64,000 nt of DNA from CAWCAW01 sp963793645 (GCA_963793645.1 CAWCAW010000006.1:496001-560000); one strand, 5' to 3'; positions 42,914 to 52,163 are shown, counted from the first letter of the stretch. Program-made: numbers and translations. The notes: a model not told the origin generated them from the letters alone.

Positions 42914-43831
42914 TCAGAAATACCAGCCTGAAGGTATCCAGGGACTAGGGAGAACCATCCCGTCCACGAACATGGCCCCGCCCACTCGCAACGTGAGCCG
43001 GGCGGCGTGGGCCACCGTGAAGGCCCAGTTCTGGGCCGACGTAAGCCCGTAGGCCGCGGCCGAGCCCTCCACCTCGCCCAGGTAACGCCACAACAAGGTG
43101 GCCGCCGTGGCCTCGTCGCTAGCTCCCAACATGACCAAGCGGCTTGGGTTCCAAAGCACCCAACCCCGATGGCTGCCCTTATCCACGACGTCCAGACGGT
43201 GACGTTCGTCCTCCAACGCGAAGGCGACATCCTCGGTCCGACAGCGCCCGATGCCCGCCTCTACGTCAGCGACCAGCTCCAGGTCCTCCTCTCCACCGGG
43301 ACGCGCTCCCAGTGCAGCCGGGATAACGCGACGGTCGGCTTCGCCACCCAACTCGGCGGCCGGGTACATGGACAGGCCGGCCAGGGCATAACGGCGCATG
43401 GCCCGGGGATCGGGCGAAGACTGAATCATGCGCACCCGGGCACCGTCGGCGTAACCCAAAGCCGCCTCCAGCAGCGCTCCGCCGATCCCCCGGCTCTGGA
43501 AGTCGGGGTGAACGAACAACATAGACAAACCCCAGAAGTCCTGGCGCCGAATGGACTCAGCGACCCCCACCACCTCGTCGCCTTGCGTGCCGGCCACTGC
43601 CACCCAGGCCCCAGGTCCGTCACGCTCGACGAATCGGGCGTGCGCCGTGCGGCGGGCCTCCACCTGGGCGGGCGACGACGGGGTACTCGGCGGATGAACC
43701 CCCTGGGCTTCTGCCTTGGCGTCGGCTGCGTCGATCACCGCCATGGCCACCTCGACGTCCTCGAGACGCATGGACCGCACCTGGAACAACCCCGGCTCGG
43801 GAACCTCCCTGCCAGTAGCGATGGCATCCAT
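42914..43831 (-). CDS. GNAT-family acetyltransferase
   Basis: About 305 residues. The N-terminal GNAT module has FQVRSMRLEDVEVAMAVIDA, AWVAVAGTQGDEVVGVAESI and the CoA-binding loop FVHPDFQSRGIGGALLEAAL. The second half (about 165-305) includes LLWRYLGEVEGSAAAYGLTS and looks like a second, degenerate GNAT-like module, so this is a tandem-type protein. The substrate is unknown. It is convergent with the hemerythrin-like gene, with a solo IS end between them. Confidence 0.78.
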   Translation of the reverse strand: MDAIATGREVPEPGLFQVRSMRLEDVEVAMAVIDAADAKAEAQGVHPPSTPSSPAQVEARRTAHARFVERDGPGAWVAVAGTQGDEVVGVAESIRRQDFWGLSMLFVHPDFQSRGIGGALLEAALGYADGARVRMIQSSPDPRAMRRYALAGLSMYPAAELGGEADRRVIPAALGARPGGEEDLELVADVEAGIGRCRTEDVAFALEDERHRLDVVDKGSHRGWVLWNPSRLVMLGASDEATAATLLWRYLGEVEGSAAAYGLTSAQNWAFTVAHAARLTLRVGGAMFVDGMVLPSPWIPSGWYF

Positions 43832-44132
43832 GGCCCCATGCTCGCACGGGGCGGCCTCCCGTCGGGCGCGCCGCTGCGTCCCCGGCTCTGCGGCCGGCGA
43901 CCCTGTTCCTCGGTGCCCTGTTCTGGCCCGCCTCCCCGTCGTTCCTCATTTATCCCCATTGTCAGGTACGGACCATGGGCAGCTTGTGGGCGCAAACGAC
44001 AGTTCGCTAGCGCCATGGGATCTTGCCCTCGCGATCGACTCCGTCTTTGCCGTTGAAGGATGGCCAACCGATCGAGCGCTGCCGCATATTGCATGCCGGG
44101 CATTGCCTTTTACCCGCCAGACAGTTGACTCC

Positions 44133-45401
44133 TCAACGCTCCTGGCGCACCCCGAAGCGTTCGACGTAAAACGTCAGCGCCCTGCGACGTTCCTCGGCAT
44201 CAATGCCGAACTCGGCCAGGTCGTAATGAACACCGCCGAACCGGCCCCGGGGATGTTCTTCCATGAAGCGAGCCATGGCGCCACGGGCAGTGTCGGTCAT
44301 CGGCTGGCCAGCAACCTCGTAGACGCGCTCGACCATGGCGACGTCGTCGGCCATGAACTCATCGAAGCGCACATCGATGGTCTGGGCAGGATCCAACACG
44401 TCGCGGTCGCGCACGCAGCTGTGCAGCATCTGCTCGAGGCGATCGGACCAATAGCTGCCCACCCAGGCCACGTCCACCTCGCCATGGCTGAGCCGCAGCG
44501 AGTACGTGATCATCATCGCCAGCGACGCCGTCACCGATACCGGGTCGCGGTGAGTGAGTACGAAAGTGGCGTCCGGAAAGGTGGCCTGCAGGGCCGGAAA
44601 CTGCTCGATGTGCTGCGGCGACTTGAGCAACCACCGCGTCCCACCCCGCAACCACTGCAAGACCTGGAGAATCTTCTTCATGTACTGGTAGCTGGGCCGC
44701 TGGTCCCGGGACAGGTAGTGGTCGCGCCACGAAGGCATCGGAGAGATCGTCTCGAACAACATTGACGAGAAGTCGATCGCCAAGAGCTGGATCTCCTCAT
44801 GCACGTGGTCGACGGTCATCTCGTGCATGCGATTGAAATAGGGCATCGCCGCATTGACGAACCAAAGGGCTTGCTCAGTGCGGGCCCGGCGGGGGTCGGG
44901 CTCCCCTGGCGCCGGTTTCTCGGCATCGGCCACGACGGGCTCGAGGCTCTCCCAATAGGGAAGCGATCGCAGGGCCGGATCGCTCGACATCAGGTTGTGG
45001 AGATGGGTGGTTCCGGTGCGAGGCAAACCGCAAATAACGATGGGGGCCTCGATCTCGATGTCGAGGATCTCGGGATGCTTCCGCACCGTATCCTCGATCA
45101 GGAGCCGGTTGCGAAGCAGCCCCGTAAGCAACATGTGTTGAGCCATGACGCCGGCGCCGTTCAGGCGGGCTTCTGTCCGCAGCGCCTGACACAGGACGTC
45201 CAGGCGCGCCACGAATTCGAGAGATCCGAAGTCCTCGATGCCGGTCTGAACGATGGCGGCCTCCATCAGCTCATCCGCATCGAGCGAGAGCTTGGTGCCC
45301 GCCTCCGCCATCATGGCCAGAATCGCGGAGATGTCGTCGGTGAACCGGGGGTGGGCGAGGTCGTCGATGATCACCGGCGCCGGCCGGCCCGGCGCGCTCA
45401 T
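44133..45401 (-). CDS. Sulfotransferase family protein
   Basis: About 422 residues. The PAPS 5'-phosphosulfate-binding loop is IVICGLPRTGTTHLHNLMSS (about residues 118-137). RWLLKSPQHIEQFPALQATF and TFVLTHRDPVSVTASLAMMI contain the 3'-phosphate-binding segment. N-terminal helices (LSLDADELMEAAIVQTGIED) are typical of the actinobacterial sulfotransferase group. The start is the ATG at 45401 (MSAPGRPAPV). It is 13 bp downstream of the DUF1214 gene. This two-gene layout recurs in mycobacteria; the acceptor is probably a lipid or steroid-like alcohol, unproven. Confidence 0.87.
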   Translation of the reverse strand: MSAPGRPAPVIIDDLAHPRFTDDISAILAMMAEAGTKLSLDADELMEAAIVQTGIEDFGSLEFVARLDVLCQALRTEARLNGAGVMAQHMLLTGLLRNRLLIEDTVRKHPEILDIEIEAPIVICGLPRTGTTHLHNLMSSDPALRSLPYWESLEPVVADAEKPAPGEPDPRRARTEQALWFVNAAMPYFNRMHEMTVDHVHEEIQLLAIDFSSMLFETISPMPSWRDHYLSRDQRPSYQYMKKILQVLQWLRGGTRWLLKSPQHIEQFPALQATFPDATFVLTHRDPVSVTASLAMMITYSLRLSHGEVDVAWVGSYWSDRLEQMLHSCVRDRDVLDPAQTIDVRFDEFMADDVAMVERVYEVAGQPMTDTARGAMARFMEEHPRGRFGGVHYDLAEFGIDAEERRRALTFYVERFGVRQER

Positions 45402-45414
45402 TGCAGCCCGGGGA

Positions 45415-46488
45415 TCATCGGATAGCTCCGAACGACGTGACTTCCACCGAGGGCTGATCGGGGGTCTGCTCGGGCTGGAACCACCGGAACCAGATATGCC
45501 CCCGACGATGCCCGGCGGTGGAGACCCAGTTCGGATGGCTCGGGTCACGTGGCGATATCACGATGACCCAGGACCCGTCAGCCTCGTAGGTGATCTGGGC
45601 GCCATTGATCGTGACGCGCTCGTAGTCGTAGTTGTACGTGTGGAGAAACGGGTTCCACAGACACATATTCCAAAACACACACTGCGGGGAGCGTCCCCGG
45701 ATCACCAGGGCCTGGTCATCGTCCAGCGCATAGGCGCCCATGGCGTAAGCAGCGTCACCGGCTGCCCACCCGAAGGTGGTGGACGGCACCGGGTAAGGGG
45801 GGCTCACAGTGTTGGGCTCACTCATTGCAAGCGGAACCATCTTCGCCTGCTCTCGCACCCAAGTGAGGGCGGCGCGAAACCGTCGCGCCAGGTCAGCATC
45901 ATCCTGGTTGAAGACCATGGGTGGATCGTCGGCGGTGATCTCCCAACGAGCGCGCCGACCCCGCACCGGATCCTCAAGGTAATCGCGTGTGATGGCCGCC
46001 ACTGCGTCGGGCTCGAGCTTGATCCACGGCGTCGCGTCACCCTGCTCTGTCGCTGACAGCACCATTTCGATGGATCCGTCAGGTCCGGGAGACACCTGTC
46101 GGCTGTTGAGCCCGCCCACGATGCGCTCGGAGTATCGACCGTCGTCAGGACCGCCGTACACGGTCAGCGAGAGGTACACCGAATCGCCCGGCGTGATTCG
46201 GACTCGGTAGGTACGAGTGGGATCGATGGGCACGTAGCAGTAGAAAGCATCGGCGTTATCGCCGCCCCATTTCTTATACGGTCCGACGATGTCAACGAAT
46301 CTCGGTCTGGCGGTATCAGCCCACACGTTTACGTCGGTGGCAACCTGGAGGATCGACAGGATCCACTTGTGGGCCTCAAGCAGGCTGAGGGCATCATCGG
46401 GGCTCGACAGTTGCTCGACCAGCCGGCGGTGCAACGACCCGAGCTCATCGAGGAGCTCAGCGAAGACCACCTCTGTTTCCGTAGCCAT
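45415..46488 (-). CDS. DUF1214-domain protein
   Basis: About 357 residues. The N-terminal part (HRRLVEQLSSPDDALSLLEA) is helical; the C-terminal DUF1214 region includes DAFYCYVPIDPTRTYRVRIT, GDSVYLSLTVYGGPDDGRYS, QCVFWNMCLWNPFLHTYNYD and WVSTAGHRRGHIWFRWFQPE. Function is unknown, although such proteins often neighbour sulfotransferases or steroid/lipid genes. The ATG at 46488 is chosen (MATETEVVFAEL). First gene of the two-gene operon. Confidence 0.8.
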   Translation of the reverse strand: MATETEVVFAELLDELGSLHRRLVEQLSSPDDALSLLEAHKWILSILQVATDVNVWADTARPRFVDIVGPYKKWGGDNADAFYCYVPIDPTRTYRVRITPGDSVYLSLTVYGGPDDGRYSERIVGGLNSRQVSPGPDGSIEMVLSATEQGDATPWIKLEPDAVAAITRDYLEDPVRGRRARWEITADDPPMVFNQDDADLARRFRAALTWVREQAKMVPLAMSEPNTVSPPYPVPSTTFGWAAGDAAYAMGAYALDDDQALVIRGRSPQCVFWNMCLWNPFLHTYNYDYERVTINGAQITYEADGSWVIVISPRDPSHPNWVSTAGHRRGHIWFRWFQPEQTPDQPSVEVTSFGAIR

Positions 46489-46625
46489 GGCGCCGTTATA
46501 CCAGGCCGGGTCCGACCTCAACCGCCTCGCGAGCGGACGAGGTATCTCGTGTGACTCTCGCAGACGAATCGACCCTCGATGATCGAACTGACCCGATCCG
46601 TCTGACAGAGGCCGGAATCCAGAAG

Positions 46626-47246
46626 TCAGACACCTAGCACGGCGGCGCGCAGCTGTGCGACAAGCGCGGCATCGCCGCTGATCTCGACCTTCGCTGCTTG
46701 TTGGCGCCCGGCGCCAAACATGACGAGCTCACCGGGATCGCCCGCCAAAGTGAGGCGGGGCCCGGTGCCGCTCTCTTTGTCGTTTCGTCCTGGGGCGGTG
46801 ATCACGACCGTGGCCGGAACTTTCTTCGCCATTCCACCCGGCCCGACACGTGCCCACAGAGCATCGGCCAACTCCAGGGAGATTTGGCGGGGTTCCCAGC
46901 CGCCTTGGGCCCGACGTACGTCCTCCACGTGGATGAACAACTCGACCGTGTTCATCGGTCCATCGAATGGACGCAGGAGCAACGGAGGACCCCGCCGCAC
47001 AGTCTCGACGAGACTGTCCCAAGGCGTACGATCCCTGACGGTGCGCCGTACCTTGTCCGTGTAGGCGGCTAGCGGGGGCCAGACGAGTCCGGGCCCACTG
47101 TCGGGTCTCCGTTCGCGGACGACGAGGTGAGCGGCCAAATCGAGGTTAGACCAGCCTTCACACAAGGTAGGCGCGTCAGGACCCCACTCGACGAAGAGGT
47201 CGCAGAGCGCCTTGCGTTCCTGCTGAGCGAGGCTTGGCTGTGTCAT
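46626..47246 (-). CDS. TIGR03085-like (DinB/MDMPI-fold) metal-binding protein
   Basis: About 206 residues: LAQQERKALCDLFVEWGPDA, PTLCEGWSNLDLAAHLVVRE (possible metal-binding His), TVELFIHVEDVRRAQGGWEP (second His region), then a C-terminal domain with GRQQAAKVEISGDAALVAQL. This fits the mycothiol-dependent maleylpyruvate isomerase-like/DinB fold and the TIGR03085 group. These may act with mycothiol, an actinobacterial thiol. A group II intron lies immediately upstream of its start, so its promoter may have been displaced. Confidence 0.78.
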   Translation of the reverse strand: MTQPSLAQQERKALCDLFVEWGPDAPTLCEGWSNLDLAAHLVVRERRPDSGPGLVWPPLAAYTDKVRRTVRDRTPWDSLVETVRRGPPLLLRPFDGPMNTVELFIHVEDVRRAQGGWEPRQISLELADALWARVGPGGMAKKVPATVVITAPGRNDKESGTGPRLTLAGDPGELVMFGAGRQQAAKVEISGDAALVAQLRAAVLGV

Positions 47247-47249
47247 TGG

Positions 47250-49213
47250 TAGTCAGGGGCGCGGTGCTCTTGCGAGCCCGGTTCCCCATTCCCCTTTCAA
47301 TCCGTGCGTGCGGTTTTCCCGCACACGGCTTTCCGACGATCTTCTGGACATGGTTACGCTGCCTTCGGGTAACGGATAGTTCCGTGCAAGTGGTACAGGC
47401 CCTGGTCCTGGAACCAGGCGGGCGTCCACCGATCGGCTTGACCGGCACGCAGGTTGCGGCCCCGCTTCTTGACCAGCAAGCGAAACAACCGCCACCCCAC
47501 ATACTTGTCGATCTCGCAGAACTTGATGGACGCATTCCCGGTGCGGAAGTAGTTGCCCCAACCCCGGAGGAACTGGTTAAGCCGCACGATGACGACCGGC
47601 AACTCCTGTCCGACCTGGCTTCGATCGGTCATGGCCTTGATCTTCGCTCGGGCACGCTTCATCGAACGCACAGACGGCCAGCGCTGAAGGTAGTAGCGGA
47701 CGATCTTCCGCTGTTCCCAGAGCTTGCCGGACATGCGGGCCCGAAGATGACACCCGAGGAAATCGAAGCCCTCTTTGCCCTCCCGGAGGTCGACCGCTCG
47801 GGTCTTGTCCGGGTGGAGAGTGAGGCCGAGGTCTCCCAGAATGGCGGCGGACCGCCGTTGGGCTTCCTCAGCCTGCTCCCGGGACGAACACAACACGACG
47901 AAGTCGTCCGCATAGCGGACGACTTCTCCCACGCCCCGTTCGGCCCAGGCCCGGTCGAAGGCGTGCAGGTAGATGTTGGCCAGGAGAGGTGAGATCACCC
48001 CGCCCTGAGGCGTGCCCGTGACCGTCTCGGACACCACCCCATCGACCAGCACCCCGGCACGCAACCACTGCCGCAACAGCTTGAGCACCCTCCGGTCCGA
48101 CACCCGCAGACCGACCAGCGAGAGAAGCCTCTCGTGGTCGATTGAGCCGAAGAAGTCCCGAATATCGGCTTCGAAGACGAAGTGGCTGCCTTCGATGAAG
48201 CCTTTCCGGAGCCTCTCCAGAGCGTCGTCGGCCTTTCGTCTGGGCCGAAACCCGAACGAGCAGGGCAGAAAGTCGGCCTCGAAAATAGGTTCGAGGACGA
48301 TCTTCGTGGCCTGCTGGGCCACTCTGTCCATCACGGTGGGAATGCCCAACGGGCGTTTCGACCCGTCGGGCTTCGGAATCTCCACCCGGCGTACTGCTTT
48401 CGGGCGGTAGATGCCTGCACGGAGGCTTTCCTGGAGCTCACCGAGCAGGCGCTCGACTCCGTAATCCTCCACTGACGCCAGGGTCAGACCATCAACCCCG
48501 GCGGCACCACGATTAGCACGGACCCGCTTCCACGCCTCCCACAGAACGTCACTTCTGTAGATGCGGTCATACAGGGCGTGGAAACGCCGACCCTCAGACT
48601 GCTTGGCCGCAGCCCATAGCCGGTTCTGCAGTTGTCGCACTTTGGCGGGAGGAAGATGCTTCCCCTCGGGGTAGATGGACGGGGCGGTCCCCGTCATGCC
48701 CTCGCGCTTACCCGCTCGACCGGCGTGACCGAAGTCGGGGTCCTTCCCTCCCGCCGGGTTCATCCCGGCGATCAGCGGTACTACGACCCCGTCGGACTCC
48801 CGCTTGCCTCCGTTGAGTTTCACCACTGGCTTATCCCGACGGTCTTTGCTGACGAGGCTGGCAAGACGGGCCTCTCCTGTCCCGAACCAAACCGTGCGTA
48901 CGTGCCGCTCCCCATACCCCGAGGGAACCCGACCATGGGCATCTCCGGAACTGGCCAGTCGGTCGGACATGGGCCTTCGCCGTGACATGAGCGGCTCGGC
49001 TCCCCTGTTGTAAATGTGACGAGGCTGCAGGACTCGCGCCTGGTGGCACCACGGCCCGCACGCTTGCTCCCTCCAAAGAGGCTTTTGACACCCCGCTCAG
49101 CCCGCCGCCTCTCGACGACGAACCGGGGCCTGCTACCGGGCTCTCCGGCGATTACCCGGACGGGACTCTCACCTGCTGGCTTGGTCCAGTTTTCAGGACG
49201 CAACATGGTCGCA
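47250..49213 (-). mobile_element. Group II intron (class C-like), approximate ends
   Basis: On the minus strand the LtrA frame is followed by a domain V hairpin at 47300-47331: GCCGTGTGCGGG, a GAAAA loop and CCGCACGCACGGAT. A domain VI-like hairpin lies at about 47255-47290 (GGGGAACCGGGCTCGC and GCGCCCC). The 5' end is placed near 49213 at TGCGACCATG, with GGTGAGAGTCCCGTCC downstream, as in bacterial introns. Ends are estimates. It sits just upstream of the TIGR03085-like gene, in the intergenic gap after the Lipoprotein_15 gene. Confidence 0.72.
47354..48697 (-). CDS. ltrA: Group II intron reverse transcriptase/maturase
   Basis: About 447 residues from the ATG of MTGTAPSIYPEG; the frame runs on to 48988, but those residues overlap intron RNA and are not LtrA-like. 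RT motifs are seen: RVEIPKPDGSKRPLGIPTVM, IFEADFLPCSFGFRPRRKAD, FVFEADIRDFFGSIDHERLL, TVTGTPQGGVISPLLANIYL and the catalytic VVRYADDFVVLCSSREQAEE. The maturase X region is LNQFLRGWGNYFRTGNASIK. No HNH endonuclease follows, consistent with class C introns. It reverse-transcribes and helps splice the intron. Confidence 0.93.
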   Translation of the reverse strand: MTGTAPSIYPEGKHLPPAKVRQLQNRLWAAAKQSEGRRFHALYDRIYRSDVLWEAWKRVRANRGAAGVDGLTLASVEDYGVERLLGELQESLRAGIYRPKAVRRVEIPKPDGSKRPLGIPTVMDRVAQQATKIVLEPIFEADFLPCSFGFRPRRKADDALERLRKGFIEGSHFVFEADIRDFFGSIDHERLLSLVGLRVSDRRVLKLLRQWLRAGVLVDGVVSETVTGTPQGGVISPLLANIYLHAFDRAWAERGVGEVVRYADDFVVLCSSREQAEEAQRRSAAILGDLGLTLHPDKTRAVDLREGKEGFDFLGCHLRARMSGKLWEQRKIVRYYLQRWPSVRSMKRARAKIKAMTDRSQVGQELPVVIVRLNQFLRGWGNYFRTGNASIKFCEIDKYVGWRLFRLLVKKRGRNLRAGQADRWTPAWFQDQGLYHLHGTIRYPKAA

Positions 49214-49292
49214 TTCTATGGAACCGGGTTAACTCCGGTGCGTGGAGATCAAGGCGATAAGTTGCGCTCACGCGCCAATAACTCGCTTGGCG

Positions 49293-50138
49293 TCATGATC
49301 GCCGCGCTGCGTAACGACGACGTCGCCCGATAGGAACAATGGCAGCAAGGAGAGAGCCACCAGCCGCCACAAATCCCAACCCGACGGCGAGGAGACCCTG
49401 GAGGCCGGGACCGGGACCCGTGAAGGCCAAGGTGCCCGCTGGCGATGACGGCACAGCTGTAGTTGCGGTGACGGCTGGGACGGGCTCCGAACCGGTTGTT
49501 GCCGAAGTAGCGGCCGGAATGGTCGTCGGCGACGCGGACGGATTGGGCGAGCTCGTCGGGGCCGAGGACGTGGGCATCGTCGTCGAAGGAGACGGCGGGG
49601 GCGTCGAATCCTTTACCACCGAAAATCCCGTTGAGCCATTCCCCGTGACCTGGCCAGGGCTGGTGTCGCCGACAAAGGTGTAAAGGGGTGCCCCGTTATA
49701 CGTGACCTGGTAGGTGCCGTTGGGTTGAGCCACGGTGGCCACTGTCCCCGTCACCCCTGATCCCGACGTAGGCGCGGCACCCGCCGGCACGGTGAGCGGA
49801 GGCCAGACGCTGGCACAACTACCCGTGCATGTCCCGATGCCGCCGTCGTCGCCCGAGAACGTGTAGAGCGCGAATCCCTGGCCATCAGTGAGCACTGGGC
49901 CGAAGGTGGCGTTGGCCGTCACCGAGACCGTCGGGTCGCTCGGCCCTGCGGATGCTGGTGACGACCAAGGCACTACCGACAATAGAGACCCCACTGTGAC
50001 TAGGAACACGCCAGCCACCGACGCTACGGACACCTTTGTCCGCGTTCCCCACCATCGGGCGACACCCACAACGGCTCGGGGAACCCCATGGCCAGGGCTC
50101 GTCCTCCCTTTCCCGTCCGAGGGCGCCAGGGTCATCAT
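49293..50138 (-). CDS. Secreted-repeat (Lipoprotein_15) protein with C-terminal anchor
   Basis: About 281 residues. A signal-type segment (VASVAGVFLVTVGSLLSVVP) is followed by two Lipoprotein_15 repeats: FGPVLTDGQGFALYTFSGDD, CTGSCASVWPPLTVPAG and YQVTYNGAPLYTFVGDTSPG. Next comes a Ser/Thr/Pro-rich stalk (PPPSPSTTMPTSSAPTSSPN) and a C-terminal LAFTGPGPGLQGLLAVGLGF with RRRRYAARRS, a sortase-like anchor pattern without a canonical LPXTG. The repeat family is implicated in heme or electron-related surface functions in some bacteria, not established here. Divergent from a paralogue at 50374. Confidence 0.75.
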   Translation of the reverse strand: MMTLAPSDGKGRTSPGHGVPRAVVGVARWWGTRTKVSVASVAGVFLVTVGSLLSVVPWSSPASAGPSDPTVSVTANATFGPVLTDGQGFALYTFSGDDGGIGTCTGSCASVWPPLTVPAGAAPTSGSGVTGTVATVAQPNGTYQVTYNGAPLYTFVGDTSPGQVTGNGSTGFSVVKDSTPPPSPSTTMPTSSAPTSSPNPSASPTTIPAATSATTGSEPVPAVTATTAVPSSPAGTLAFTGPGPGLQGLLAVGLGFVAAGGSLLAAIVPIGRRRRYAARRS

Positions 50139-50373
50139 CGATCTCGTATACGCACGGAATCGCCGCCACGTTCATCTTCCTAACGAAAGGGACGATGCGA
50201 TGCCGACCTTTCTCCGCAACAACCCCTGTCCGCCTCCGAGTCGGACTGGGTTCGCACAGAGAACTCGCGTGCGGACACACCCTTTGGGTGTACGCCCGAG
50301 ATGGTGCGTTTTTGAACAAATCGAGAGTCTTGTGCGTATGTCTCCAAGAGCACTTCGACCCTCGAAAGGATGC

Positions 50374-51192
50374 ATGCTGTCATGGCCTTCCGATTCCGAG
50401 GTACCCCGAGCGCGTGATCGTTTGAGTTCACCTATATCGTCGACACCGACAAATCACACAGTGCTACATGGCGTTGGCGCAGTGTTGGCGATCGCCGTCC
50501 TGACCTCGGCAGTCTTCGTGTCAACGGCGGGAGCTTCGAGCGCGGCGACGGTGGATGTCGTCACCAACACCACCTACGGCCCGATCCTCACCACCGCGCA
50601 GGGGTTTACCCTTTACACATTTCCAAGTGACCGCAACGGCATCAGCAGCTGCACGGGCTCGTGTGCTTCGGTATGGCCGGCGTTGACGGTCCCAAGCGGT
50701 ACCTCCCCAACGTCAGGACCCGGCGTACCCGGAACGGTGAGCGCTGTCGCACAACCCGACGGTTCCCATCAGGTCACTTGCGACGGGTCACCGCTGTACA
50801 CCTTCGTCGGTGACTCTTCGCCGGGACAGGCTACGGGAAACGGCGTGGGCGGATTCAAGGTGGCCCAGGTGTCGACCCCGGTGAGCGGGTGCGGAGGATC
50901 GGCCACGCTGTGCATTAGCAGCGGGCCCAGCGCCTCGGCCACGGCGGGCTTTCCGTTCTCGTTCACGGTAACCACGATCGGCACCCCAACACCGACAATC
51001 AAAGAAAAGGGCAAGCTGCCCAGGGGCGTGAAGTTCTACAAGGGTTCGGGCACCGCCATCATCTCGGGCACTCCCGTCTCCACCAAGCACAGGTCGGCAG
51101 TGGGGAGCTACCACGTGACTATCACGGCCACCTTCGGGAGGGGAAAGGCGAAGCAAGTGGTGCCGCAAGCCTTCACCTTGACAGTGGGCTGA
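50374..51192 (+). CDS. Secreted-repeat (Lipoprotein_15) protein with Ig-like tail
   Basis: About 272 residues. Signal segment VLAIAVLTSAVFVSTAGASS (residues about 35-54), two Lipoprotein_15 repeats (YGPILTTAQGFTLYTFPSDR, CTGSCASVWPALTVPSG, HQVTCDGSPLYTFVGDSSPG), then a putative Ig domain (SATAGFPFSFTVTTIGTPTP, GTAIISGTPVSTKHRSAVGS). The ATG at 50374 follows GAAAGGATGC; the frame opens at 49888 but the upstream part overlaps the divergent gene. Paralogous to the neighbour but lacking its stalk and anchor, so probably released. Confidence 0.75.
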   Translation: MLSWPSDSEVPRARDRLSSPISSTPTNHTVLHGVGAVLAIAVLTSAVFVSTAGASSAATVDVVTNTTYGPILTTAQGFTLYTFPSDRNGISSCTGSCASVWPALTVPSGTSPTSGPGVPGTVSAVAQPDGSHQVTCDGSPLYTFVGDSSPGQATGNGVGGFKVAQVSTPVSGCGGSATLCISSGPSASATAGFPFSFTVTTIGTPTPTIKEKGKLPRGVKFYKGSGTAIISGTPVSTKHRSAVGSYHVTITATFGRGKAKQVVPQAFTLTVG

Positions 51193-51249
51193 TCACCTAT
51201 CTCATATCTGGTGAGCCTCACCGATCACTCGAGCCGGCCATCGAGAGTC

Positions 51250-51297
51250 GTCATGCACAGAGCCCGGCGGGGCAAATTGCCGAGCTCTGTGCATGAC
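51250..51297. repeat. Long inverted repeat
   Basis: GTCATGCACAGAGC and GCTCTGTGCATGAC are perfect 14-bp arms; inside them CGGC and GCCG extend the stem with one mismatched base. It lies 58 bp after the stop of the + strand secreted protein. It could be a terminator or a binding site; no T-run follows. Confidence 0.6.
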
Positions 51298-51454
51298 TGA
51301 CGCAACGGCATTCCTGTCAGGTTCAGTCCTGTCGTTGAGCCGGCCGGGACATGCGAACCCGGCGATGTGGGAACTAGGCACCGACCGCCACCTGCGTCCC
51401 GGGTGCACCCCTGCCCTATCAATACAAGCGACGAGGTGATGCACCGCTCCTGTC

Positions 51455-51496
51455 GTTGAAGGAGGGTGGGGTACAGCCAGCCCACCCTCCTTCAAC
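51455..51496. terminator. Bidirectional terminator-like hairpin
   Basis: GTTGAAGGAGGGTGGG and CCCACCCTCCTTCAAC are perfect 16-bp arms with a 10-nt loop. It lies between two convergent genes (stops at 51192 and 51525), so it can end both transcripts. Confidence 0.75.
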
Positions 51497-51524
51497 GCGC
51501 ATTTCGTGGCCGCGGGGCGGCTGG

Positions 51525-52163
51525 TTAAAACGAGCTCGTGCTGGTTGAGCCGTCGAACGTCAGGCTGCTGACCGGAGTGCTCGATGCACCTGTCTCACAG
51601 TTTTCGATGGCCGTTGACGACGCCTTTGTGAAGTAGGCGTTAACCGAGGCCGAACCGGCGAAGGAGCCTGACACCCCTCCCGTGGCATTAAAGCCGATTT
51701 CGCCATCCGAGTTGCCGATGACAGTCAAGTTGCCCAGGGTGGCCTTGGAGCCCTTGATGCCGTTGCTCCAGGTTTCCTTGGTCTTGACCGAGATCGTCGA
51801 CGATGCCGAGGCGAACTCCGAACAACTGGCCACCGACTTGGGAGATCCCGAAGCTTTGACCTTGACCGCCTTGGCTGACACGGTGCCTGAACTCGGCGCG
51901 CCTGGCGACGCCGGGGATACCCCCGAGCCCGTGCAAGATGCCAGAGACAGGTCGATCGTGACGATCTCCTTCTTTGGTCCCGGTGGAACGGCCTCGCCTG
52001 TTGGCGTCAAAGCGGGGTTGAAGTTGGCGGTCCCTAACACCGCACAGTTAAGCGTGCCCGACTCGGTGGTCGACTTAGCCCATGCCGTGCCCCCCAACAA
52101 GGCCACGCTGGATAGCGGTAGCGCCACCGCAGCCAAGATCAGTAACGGCTTTCTGAAATGCAT
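51525..52163 (-). CDS. Secreted Ser/Thr-rich protein
   Basis: About 212 residues. Signal peptide MHFRKPLLILAAVALPLSSV with AWAKS as cleavage region. The mature part is beta-type and rich in Ser, Thr, Gly and Ala: LNCAVLGTANFNPALTPTGE, TIDLSLASCTGSGVS, GSFAGSASVNAYFTKASS. Cysteines appear in conserved-looking pairs (LNC...ASC...ENC). It resembles the N-terminal half of the protein at 24805-26022. A GGAGG ribosome-binding site precedes the ATG. Likely exported to the surface; function unknown. Confidence 0.7.
   Translation of the reverse strand: MHFRKPLLILAAVALPLSSVALLGGTAWAKSTTESGTLNCAVLGTANFNPALTPTGEAVPPGPKKEIVTIDLSLASCTGSGVSPASPGAPSSGTVSAKAVKVKASGSPKSVASCSEFASASSTISVKTKETWSNGIKGSKATLGNLTVIGNSDGEIGFNATGGVSGSFAGSASVNAYFTKASSTAIENCETGASSTPVSSLTFDGSTSTSSF

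Noticed and set aside
48698..48988. N-terminal extension of the LtrA frame
   Set aside because: The residues do not resemble intron-encoded proteins and the DNA belongs to the structured intron RNA. A start near MTGTAPS gives a normal LtrA.
49888..50373. 5' extension of the + strand Lipoprotein_15 gene
   Set aside because: The extension lies antisense to the divergent gene's signal region and lacks protein features. The ATG at 50374 has a ribosome-binding site and signal segment.
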